From Closterium sp. NIES-65 (taxonomy: Eukaryota; Streptophyta; Zygnematophyceae; Desmidiales; Closteriaceae): a stretch of DNA of 64,000 nucleotides. The stretch lies in contig CANXME010002590.1 of NCBI GenBank assembly GCA_948144175.1, positions 2,107,291 through 2,171,290 of the forward strand, in the 5' to 3' direction. Below, in pieces: positions 11,410-21,100 of the stretch (the first letter of the stretch is position 1; every line of letters starts with the position of its first letter). The position numbers and the translations under genes are program-made. The notes under the pieces were generated by a model. The model was not told where the DNA came from. It saw nothing but the letters and a program-made list of their open reading frames with translations, and did not search any database.

Positions 11410-12842
11410 CGGTCTCCGCCAGGCGCCCCGTTAGTGGTACGACACAGTGAGGACTACACTTGCGGCTCTTGGGTTTTGCTCCTTCTACTGCCGACCCGTC
11501 GCTGTTTCTCCGCACCGACACCTCTCTACTGCTGTTCTACATCCTTGTGTACGTCGACGACTTGGTCTTTGCCACTGCTGACACTGCTGGACTCGCCCAC
11601 GTGAAGTCCGAGCTGCAGAAGAGACACACGTGCACAGACCTGGGTTAACTGCGCAGCTACCTTGGCTTGCAGATCACCCGGGACAGAGCACACCGCACCA
11701 TTACCCTGACTCAGTCACACATGGTGCAGCAGGTCCTTCAGCGCTTCGACTTCACGTACTCCTCGCCTCAGGCCACTCCTCTGTCTACTCACCACTCGCT
11801 CTCAGCTCTGCCTTCGGATGAGTCCGTAGAGCCGAATGGCCCGTACCCATAGCTTGTTGGCTGCCTCATGTACCTGATGACCTGCACTCGACCTGACCTT
11901 GCATACCCTCTTAGCATCTTGGCACACTATGTTGCTCCTGGGAGACACCGACCAGAGCACATGGCTGCAGCGAAGAGGGTGTTGCGCTACTTGTGCAGTA
12001 CGTCGGGCATGGGGCTCGTGCTTGGAGGGCGGCGTTCAGTGGTCCTCACTGGTCACGCAGATGCTTCTTGGGCTGACGACCAGGCTGCGCAGCGGTCATC
12101 ACAGGGTTACACCTTCAGCCTTGGTTCCGGCTCTGTTTCGTGGCAGTCTACCCGCTGATCTTCTGTTCTCGGCTCCAGCTGTGAGGCTGAGATCTACGTA
12201 GGGGCCATGGCTGCACAGGAGCTACGATGATTGACCTAGGAGAGCCGCCTCGTTCTCCTCCGGTTCTGTACGTAGACAACAAGGCCATGTTGGCCTTGTG
12301 TCGGGAGCACAGACTGGAGCACAGAACGAAGCACATTGCTCTTCGTTACTTCCTTGCTCGTGAGCTGCAGTAGCGTGGTCAGCTGCGCCTTGCTTACGTG
12401 GCCTCTGAGGCCAACACTGCTGATATCTTTACCAAGGCCCTTCTGCCTTGTGACCATCAGCGGTGCTGTACGATGCTAGGTCTTGTGCCTACTTGGCCTC
12501 ACTTGCTCACTTCTTGACCTTGCTTGTACTGTGATCTTTCTATACCTGCACTTGCTTGTTTACCTTTATATATGATCTTGCATGTGAACTGGCCTTGTGG
12601 CCTTGAACTTGTGCTCGGAATGTGTGGTGACGTTGTGATCCACCTTGAGCTTGCGTTGCTTTGCTTGACTGGTCTTGTGACCCCTTGTTCTCCCCCACTT
12701 TGCCTATGGGGGTGTGTCAGATTTATATGACTTAGCCTGTGTAGGCTATAGTGGGGTAGCACATATGGGGTACAATATTTCTAGGGTTTGTACTTGTACC
12801 CAACCTCCCACTAGTCATCCATTCCTCGTTTCTCCATACCCA
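11410..12842 (+). mobile_element. Ty1/Copia element 1, right part with its 3' LTR
   Basis: This is the continuation of element 1 after the nested element. It begins with the second copy of CGGTC and proceeds through the rest of RT (LVYVDDLVFA near 11545-11575), RNase H (TGHADAS near 12045) and the 3' LTR at about 12715-12842. The LTR starts TGTCAGATTTATATGAC and ends near CCATACCCA; the exact last base is uncertain by one or two. The element as a whole is broken with several breaks. A stretch of roughly 600 bp here is almost identical to element 2. Confidence 0.9.
12715..12842 (+). repeat. 3' LTR of Copia element 1
   Basis: This LTR of about 128 bp is clearly related to, but diverged from, the LTRs of element 2 (several substitutions and a one-base length difference). 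It marks the right edge of element 1, where sequence changes abruptly to a Gypsy integrase. Its partner 5' LTR lies outside the window. Confidence 0.85.
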
Positions 12843-14253
12843 GCTGGATTGCTGCAGCCCCTCGAGCCACCCGAACGACCGTGGCAACATGTGACAATGG
12901 ATTTCGTCACAGGACTACCAGCTGGCGCAAGTGGCAACGACTCGGTACTTGTCGTCGTCGATCGCTTAACGAAAATGGCGCATTTCGCACCATGTCGCAC
13001 GACGATCACAGCCGAAGAAACCGCGAAACTCTTCATCTCGACCGTCGTACGACTACACGGGTTACCATCGGCGATAATCAGCGACCGCGACCCAAAATTC
13101 ACGTCGAATTTCTGGCAGGAGACGTGGGCACAGTACGGCACTCGCGTGCAATTTTCGTTGTCGTACCATCCACAGACCGACGGACAGACAGAGAGTACAA
13201 ACCAGACAATGGAGCAGTTGATTCTCACGAACTGCCCCGACATTACCAAGTGGGAAGATTCCATTCCCATGCTCGAGTTTGCGTACAATAACGCCCCATC
13301 TGCAACGACCAAGTAGTCGCCGTTCTACCTGAATTACGGGATAGATCCAGTAGTACCCTCGTCAACGACTCCCGACTACCCGGTACCAAGGTCGCAGCAG
13401 TTTGTTTCGGAACTACAAGCAGCGCGCGACAAAGTAGCGGAATTTATCCTGAAGGCTAACACGGCCGCCAGCCGCTACGCCGACCGACATCGACGGAATT
13501 TACCCTTCCGTGACGGGCAGATGGTCCCCCTGGACACGAAAAACCTCAAGCTGCCACAGCCTGCAAAACTGCGTCCCCGCTACGTGGGACCCTTTCGCAT
13601 CATTCATATGCTGACACCGGTCACCGCGAAACTTCTCCTACCGGACGACAGGAAAATCCACGACGCTTTCCACGTCAGTTTACTTTGCCACTACGTGGCA
13701 CCACAGTCGTCCGACGTCGCTCGACCCCACCAGGCGCCAAGTGTCCAACCTGTGGCAGATCCGACGCTTCAACCTTGGAAGATATTGAACCATCGCATTC
13801 GTGCGACCCCCGCCGGACGCCACGTCGACTTCCTACTACGCTGGGTGGATCGCACAAGCGAAGATGACATGTGGGTCCCGGCTGACTCACTACAAGGGCA
13901 CTCGGTACTTCGGCAGTATCTTCTCGCCGACATGTGCCTGATATCGACCACCTTTCTTAAAGGGGGTGGGGTAGTGTAAGGAATTTCGCTAATTCCTTAC
14001 TAAGGCATCTCTTACGCGTACGATTCCAATTTTCGGAATTAAGGCTCGGTCCGACGACCTCGCCTTCCGAACGTCTCCCGCGTCGCCTTCGGGTTTCCCA
14101 ACCCCAAACCTGCACCCAACCTTCGCGCGAATCCGCGACCTCGGCCTAGCTAGCTGTGCTATATTATGCCTAGACCTCGTTGTTTGCTCAGTAGTTGTAA
14201 TCACTTCCGCATTATTGAGTTCTGCGCACTCTTTCCTTTCACAACTCATAACA
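12843..14253 (+). mobile_element. Ty3/Gypsy chromovirus tail (Gypsy A): integrase, chromodomain, 3' LTR
   Basis: This is the 3' portion of a chromodomain-bearing Gypsy element, with Copia element 1 inserted into it. The integrase core is clear (MDFVTGLPAGASG, VVDRLTKMAHF, ISDRDPKFTS, YHPQTDGQTES) at about 12890-13320. The GPFRI/DAFHVSLL region follows at about 13580-13690, then a chromodomain-like block (LRWVDRTSEDDMWVPADSL) near 13830-13900. A G-rich polypurine tract at about 13962-13974 precedes an LTR starting TGTAAGGAATTTCGC at 13975. The LTR's end is not certain, but CA ends occur near 14243 and 14253. The copy is broken, with at least one break, and its 5' part is out of view. It is the oldest layer of the nest. 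Confidence 0.85.
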
Positions 14254-14528
14254 GTAGCAATCCAGTGGATATATGAAAGTCGGAAGATGCATATGTAACA
14301 CGAGGTCGCAGGTGTTCTCTGCTGGTTGAAAGCTGAGGTTGGGAGAGCAGCCAAGGTCCGCAAGGGTGATCGATCCTGCTTTCTTTCTGCCCCTCGCCTC
14401 TTCGCCATCTGTGTTTTGCAAGCAAACCCCAGAGTGCTCAGGCTAGGGTCCCAGGCGGCTAAGGGTTTATTCCAGGGTTAATGTGCGGTAGTAGTAGATT
14501 ATAGACATCACGCCGTTGCTTGCTGCTA
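14254..14528 (+). promoter_or_regulatory. NOP56 upstream region with telo-box-like motif
   Basis: About 275 bp separate the Gypsy LTR from the NOP56 start codon. At 14462-14469 the sequence AGGGTTTA contains the reverse complement of AAACCCT, the core of the plant telo-box (AAACCCTA) that is common in promoters of ribosome-biogenesis and translation genes. No TATA box is obvious. The promoter role is inferred from position and motif. The retroelement edge lies so close that the promoter must be short or must include LTR sequence. Confidence 0.45.
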
Positions 14529-17500
14529 ATGGTACGTTTCTTGGTGCTTTCCGTGTCGGCACGTCTGCATGCTGCAACTGTTCTGGAATTGATGTCGTCT
14601 CGCGCGTTTCTCTCGTCCTGCGCCATTGGCGGGTCGTTTCTGATGCGCAGGCGTTATTTCTGTTGTTCGAGTCGTCGTCAGGCTACGGCCTGTTCGAAGT
14701 CAAGGCGCTGGACGAGTTGGCGCAGAGCTCAGACGCTGTCCAAGCGTCCGTGGCGGATCTCACTCGCTTCAGCCAGGTCGTCAATCTCTCCGCATTCAAA
14801 CCCTTCAGCTCGGCGGCAGACGCGCTCGAGCAATGCAACGCCGTCTCTGAAGGTACGCTCTTTGTTCTCCGTTCCATCTCCTCGTTCTCGCGCCTTTCCG
14901 TGCGGCGCCCTCCGCTAGTGTTATCCGCACAGACCGTCTTGGCGCACTGGGTATGTCCTTCGGGTGCGTGTTGCGTGTGGCGGCGTGCGCTCGTGCTGAG
15001 TCTTGCCGACGGAGCTCACGCTGTTGCGCGTACCGCGCGGCTGTGCTGGTGCGTGTGTTTCGTTCTTGCAGGGCTGTTGACCCCGGAGCTGCAGAGCTTT
15101 CTGGAGATGAATCTGCCCAAGGCGAAGGGCAAGGCGGGCAAGAAGCCGTCGTACCAGCTGGGCGTGTCGGAGTCGAAGCTCGGCTCCGCCATTCAGGAGA
15201 CGGCGGGCGTGCCGTGCGTCAGCAACGACCTCGTCATGGAGCTCATGCGCGGCGTGCGGCTGCACTTCGCGCGGTTCGTGAAGGAGCTGAAGGAGGGCGA
15301 CGTGGCGAAGGCGCAGCTGGGGTTGGGGCACAGCTACAGCCGCAGCAAGGTGAAGTTCAACGTGAACCGCGTCGACAACATGATCATCCAGGCCATCTCG
15401 CTGCTCGACACGCTCGACAAAGACGTCAACACCTTCTGCATGCGCGTCAGGTGACTTCAACGTTCCACCTTCCCGCTCGCCCCGTGCGCATTCGCCGTGC
15501 AGTTGCGGCGTCTTTGGCTGGATGTGCTTGTTTGAGCCACGCGAGACGCGGAGCGCCCAAATCCCCGGAACCTTGAGATGCTCCTCTCGCGTCAATTCCC
15601 CCTGCAGCCCCTCTCATCGCGTGTCTGTGCGCACTTGTGTGTGCCCTTGTCTGCGTGGCGGCGCAGGGAGTGGTACTCGTGGCACTTCCCCGAGCTCGCG
15701 CGCATCGTGACGGACAACTACACGTACGCGCGCGTGGCGCGGCGCGTGAAGGATAAGGCGACGTTGACGGAGGAGGCGGTGGCGGAGCTGACGGAGATCA
15801 TCGGCGACGAGGACAAGGCCAAGGAGGTGCTCGACGCCGCCAAGGCCAGCATGGGTCCGTGCGGGGCCGGGGGCGTGGGGAGGAAGGCGAAAGGGAGGGA
15901 TGTTCTGTTGCTGGCTGGGGGCAGGCAGGGGGGTACGCAGGGCATCGCGGCGAGAGATGGGGCGCGTAAGCAGAGGAGCGAGGAGGGTTGCAGAGGCAGC
16001 AGGAGGGAGGGTGGGGGTGGGGAAGTGCGGGGCAGGGGTTTAGGCAGTGGTGTTGGCGTGAGAGTTTGCTGGTGGGGCGGCGATTTGAAATTTGCTGCAT
16101 TCGCGTTCGAGCGCCAGGTTCCTTGCGTACTCCCCTCGCCCCCTCCGCGCTTTCCCCCGCCCCATCCATCCATGCAGCTCCCTTCCGCTCCCCTCCTCCT
16201 CAACCTCACCGCCCTCCCCGCTCCCTCTCAGCGTCCCCCAACCTCCGCCCTGCGCTGCCCCCTTACCCTCCTTCGTTACCCCCCTCTCCCCCTCCCCCCT
16301 GCTACCCCCCCCACAGGCCAGGACATCTCGCCGATCGACCTGATCAACATAGAGGCGTTCGCGTCGCGCGTGGTGGCGCTGGTGGAGTACCGGCGCGACC
16401 TGCACTCGTACCTGTCCGCCAAGATGCACGACGTGGCGCCCAACCTCGCCGCGCTGATCGGCGAGATGGTGGGCGCGCGCCTCATCTCGCACGCGGGCAG
16501 CCTGACCAACCTCGCCAAGTACCCCGCCAGCACCGTGCAGATCCTCGGCGCCGAAAAGGCGCTCTTCAGGTACGCACCCGCCCTGCACGCACCAGGCAGG
16601 CACCCCCCTTGGCAATGCGCCCAATGTACCCTCACATGCTCCCGTTTCTACCATAATTCTCCTCCCACACACCTCTCCCCCTCTCCTTCCGGCCGCCCCC
16701 CCCATCCCTCATCTCACAATTCAAACCTGTTCCGAAATTATTCCCCCCACCTCCCCCTCTGGGCAGGGCGCTGAAGACGAAGGGCAACACGCCCAAGTAC
16801 GGGCTCATCTTCCACTCGTCGTTCATCGGCCGCGCGTCCGCCAAGAACAAGGGGCGCATCAGCCGCTACCTCGCCAACAAGTGCTCCATGGCCTCGCGCA
16901 TCGACTGCTTCTCAGGTGCCGCCCACCCATTCTCATTAATTCTTGTGGTGATGCTGCCACCCCCCCCCCCCTCGTTTCTGCAAGCCACAGTTGTCAGCTG
17001 GCCTGCTGTGCTCTGGCTGCCCACCAACTCATCTGTTCCTCTCTCACTCTTGTCCCCTCCTCCCACTTGTGCCACGGGTGCTGCTGTGCTCGCAGAGGCA
17101 TCGACGAGTGTGTTTGGGGAGAAGTTGAAGCAGCAGGTGGAGGACCGCCTCGAGTTCTACGACAAGGGCGTGGCGCCCAAGCGCAACCTCGACGTCATGA
17201 AGGCCGCCATCTCCGCCGCCAAGGCCGAGGCGCAGGCCGACGCTGATGTCGGCTCCAAGCGCCCTGCAGGTGGGCTCCCCTCCCGGGTGTGTCCTCATGA
17301 CACGGTGGCAGGGTTGTTGGTGGGCAACATTTGATGACTTGGGTGCTCACCTGGTACATGCGATGAACCCAGTGCAGCACACTTGAGTTGCTTGGCACAT
17401 CGTCACCTCAACCCATGCCTTGCCATGTGCTGGTTTGCTCAACCCGTCCTTGCATTCTTGTATTCTTGTACTGCTGTGGCTGTTGCGTGCTGGCAGAGGG

Positions 17501-17693
17501 AGAGGCAGCAGCAGGGGGTGCAGCAGAGGGGACGCCAAAGAAGAAGAAGAAAAAGGCAGCAGCGGAGGCGGATGGGGAGATGCCAGGCAGTAGCAAGAAG
17601 AGCAAGAAGAAGGTGAAGGATGCGGCTGCAGGGGAGGCAGCAGCAGCCAGTGCTGAGAAACCAAAGAAGAAAAAGAAGGCTGCCGCCACATAG
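14529..17693 (+). CDS. NOP56: NOP56, box C/D snoRNP core protein (8 exons)
   Basis: This nucleolar scaffold of box C/D snoRNPs directs 2'-O-methylation and processing of pre-rRNA together with fibrillarin, NOP58 and the 15.5K/L7Ae protein. My exons, all GT-AG, are 14529-14531, 14651-14852, 15072-15450, 15667-15854, 16317-16569, 16767-16915, 17096-17269 and 17497-17693. They sum to 1545 nt, or 514 aa plus stop. The start codon is a three-base exon end: ATG is followed at once by GTACGT, giving [17 protein letters not shown]. The NOP5 N-terminal domain is followed by a coiled coil and the Nop domain, with blocks [43 protein letters not shown] and [16 protein letters not shown]. The C-terminal tail is Lys/Glu/Ala-rich with KKKKKK runs, as in eukaryotic NOP56. 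The block [15 protein letters not shown] favours NOP56 over NOP58. The gene looks intact. Confidence 0.93.
15855..16316 (+). other. NOP56 intron 4
   Basis: This is the longest NOP56 intron (462 bp), from donor GTCCGT to acceptor CCCCCACAG. Its first half is G-rich and its second half strongly C/T-rich, giving a very long polypyrimidine tract. I checked the NOP56 introns for box C/D snoRNA signatures, because some eukaryotes place snoRNAs there, and found no convincing C-D box pair. Confidence 0.8.
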
Positions 17694-18187
17694 CCTTGGG
17701 GAGATTTTTTGAATTACCAAATACCGGTAGCCACTAGGAAGCTGATGGATAGCACACATTTTGGACTTACCCAAATTGTATAATGATTTTTTCACACCAT
17801 GTGAGGCAGGCAACGAGTTGACTGCTCGACACGAGTACACGGTAAATCATAACAGAGCAAGAGCGGAAAGGTGGGTTGGTTACTGCTTGTGAGCGTCGTG
17901 CATGTGGTGTGTTCCGCGTGCCGCCATTTTCACCGAGTGTTCGTCCTCCGTTGAAGCTCCTCCCCCACCGCCTTGTACAAGCACTCAAATTCTTCACGAA
18001 CGCTCTTCTGCTCCGCCGCTTCTCCGTCTGCGCCTCTCCGCGTGTGCCTAGATCGTTACCGATTCCCAACAATGCGTTCATAGAAACCTCGAGCCACTAA
18101 TGCGCGGGCGACAATGCGCTTCCACGTCACACCGCGTAAGCGTCTCGGGAAACGACCTCCCGTACTGTTGTGATCCCCCAGACGCGA
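17694..18187. other. Intergenic region between NOP56 and the membrane-protein gene
   Basis: About 0.5 kb holds the NOP56 3' UTR and the upstream region of the next gene. It is less GC-rich near 17700-17860. I see no open frame with family resemblance, no tRNA fold and no clear poly(A) signal. Confidence 0.6.
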
Positions 18188-21100
18188 ATGCGTGTGTACC
18201 ATCCCCCATGGATCACATCAGTCAGCCTCCCTCCTTCTCTTCCCCCCATCCTCTTCGCCTTCCACCGCATTCCGCAAGCGTCACCCTGCCACCCAATTCC
18301 TGCCACCCCTCTCCCCGCCACCCCACTCCCTGCGACCTCTCCAGGCGACTTCTACCCGCATCGATCCACCGCCGCCACTGGCGCGCCCGCTGCCGCCGGG
18401 GCATCCGCCGAGCCCCGCCCCTGGTTGAGGTACGCACCAGGCGCGCGCCCGCTTTGTCCCACACCCGTGCGCATATGCTCTCCCCTCAACTACCCCCCTC
18501 CACGTGCGCGCGTGCCCGACCCCTCTAGCAGTGCGGCGTGCGCGTGGGCGGCGCCGTTCGCCCTGGGCGCCGTGGTGGGCGCCGTGGCGTGCTCGCTGCT
18601 GCTGCTGCCCCTCGCACTCGCGCCGCTGGACGCGCAGGGGGGAGACGAGGAGCTCCTGCTGCAATCACACGCGGACACGTGGCAGGAGGGGCAAGGGGCG
18701 TGGCAGGGGGGAGCGGCAGCATCGTGGGAGCAGCCTGTGGTGCCCCACCCGCCTGCCACTGCTGCGAGCGGCGCACTGCCCTTGGCTCCCCTCGCTGCCC
18801 TTGACTCCGGCGGTGCAGCTGCCAGTGGTGGTGGTGCGGGTGAGAGCGATGGTGACACGGAGGGAGCAGAGGTGTGGGCAGGAGATGCTGCCATGCGTCA
18901 TCTGCAAGGCAGGTGGGTGTCACGCAAGGCAGGTGGGTGTCACGCAAGGCAGGTGGGTGTCACGCAAGGCAGGTGGGTGTCACGCAAGGCAGGTGGGTGT
19001 CACGCAAGGCAGGTGGGTGTCACACAAGGCAGGTGGGTGTCACGCACGCCTGCTACCCGCACGCACCTCTCGTCCCCTCGCCCACCTCCTGGCCCTGCAC
19101 GCTCTTCCCCCCTTCTCTGCCAATACCCTCAGCAGGCACTCAGCACGCACCATGCACGCTGTTAGCGCGCCACAGATGCTTCCCGTCCCTCGTCGCCCTG
19201 CATCTGCATGCGCGCCCCCTGGCAGGCACCCAGCAGTGCGCGCGCTGGTGGAGGCGAACGGGCAGCTGATGCGGCAGCAGCGGCAGGCGGTGGCAGTGGC
19301 GGAGGAGGACGAGAGGGGCATGCACGCCGTGCTCACTGCCGCCCTGCAGGTGATGCGCGGCCGGGGGGAGGCAGGGCAAGGGGATAGCTTTTGAGTCACC
19401 TGGCTCAAAATTACAGATTTTTATTGGAGGGCTGAAAGGGGAATGGTGGCTGTTTAAGGGAGCGTGATGAAAGGGGATGCGTGGTATGAGCGGAGCACTT
19501 GAGTCATCTCGTTCCCGTCACCAACTTCTCTCTCGCCCTGTGCTACTGCCTTGCTCCAGGAGCTGGAGAGGGAGCGTCTCATGCCACATGGCACCGTGTC
19601 ATTGGTGCAACCGGAATCCATGGCGGCGCTGGCAGAGGCAGTGAGGGCGAGGCAGGGGGAGGCAAGCAAGGCAGGCGCGGAGGGGCAGGCAGCAGGCGCC
19701 GCAGCAGGCGCATTGCAGACAGCAGAGCATGCGCTGCTTGGTGCAGTGGCAGCGGGGGGAGGGCCGACGGCGGACTTGCCCTCCCTTGTCAGCCAGGCAC
19801 AGGCGGCTGGGCGCGTGGGGGGGCGCATGGGGCATGGTGCAGCAGGGGCGAGCGCAGGAGAGGGGCAGGGGAAGGTTGCAGCGGATGGGGAGATATGGGG
19901 CGGTGGGGGGGAAGGGATGAGGCGGTGCATGGTGCTGCAGTGTGCGGTGGAGAGACAGCAGCGGGCAGTCGCTGCAGGTGCGTTGAGGGTCCCAACACAC
20001 AGGGCGGGCTGGGCTGGCTTGGGGGATGACCGTGGGAAACCACGTGTGGCAGAAGGAAGGCTGGCATGTGCGTGTGGCAGTGGTGGCATGTGCGTGTGGC
20101 AGTGGTGGCATGTGCGTGTGGCAGTGGTGGCATGTGCGTGTGGCAGTGGTGGCATGTGCGTGTGGCAGTGGTGGCATGTGCGTGTGGCAGTGGTGGCATG
20201 TGCGTGTGGCAGTGGTGGCATGTGCGTGTGGCAGTGGTGGCATGTGCGTGTGGCAGTGGTGGCATGTGCGTGTGGCAGTGGTGGCATGTGCGTGTGGCAG
20301 TGGTGGCATGTGCGTGTGGCAGTGGTGGCATGTGCGTGTGGCAGTGGTGGCATGTGCGTGTGGCAGTGGTGGCATGTGCGTGTGGCAGTGGTGGCATGTG
20401 CGTGTGGCAGTGGTGGCATGTGCGTGTGGCAGTGGTGGCATGTGCGTGTGGCAGTGGTGGCATGTGCGTGTGGCAGTGGTGGCATGTGCGTGTGGCAGTG
20501 GTGGCATGTGCGTGTGGCAGTGGTGGCATGTGCGTGTGGCAGTGGTGGCATGTGCGTGTGGCAGTGGTGGCATGTGCGTGTGGCAGTGGTGGCATGTGCG
20601 TGTGGCAGTGGTGGCATGTGCGTGTGGCAGTGGTGGCATGTGCGTGTGGCAGTGGTGGCATGTGCGTGTGGCAGTGGTGGCATGTGCGTGTGGCAGTGGT
20701 GGCATGTGCGTGTGGCAGTGGTGGCATGTGCGTGTGGCAGTGGTGGCATGTGCGTGTGGCAGTGGTGGCATGTGCGTGTGGCAGTGGTGGCATGTGCGTG
20801 TGGCAGTGGTGGCATGTGCGTGTGGCAGTGGTGGCATGTGCGTGTGGCAGTGGTGGCATGTGCGTGTGGCAGTGGTGGCATGTGCGTGTGGCAGTGGTGG
20901 CATGTGCGTGTGGCAGTGGTGGCATGTGCGTGTGGCAGTGGTGGCATGTGCGTGTGGCAGTGGTGGCATGTGCGTGTGGCAGTGGTGGCATGTGCGTGTG
21001 GCAGTGGTGGCATGTGCGTGTGGCAGTGGTGGCATGTGCGTGTGGCAGTGGTGGCATGTGCGTGTGGCAGTGGTGGCATGTGCGTGTGGCAGTGGTGGCA

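Noticed and set aside
17270-17496. Box C/D snoRNA in a NOP56 intron (TTGATGA near 17330)
   Set aside because: There is no matching CTGA D box at a suitable distance and no terminal stem. The C-box match is imperfect.
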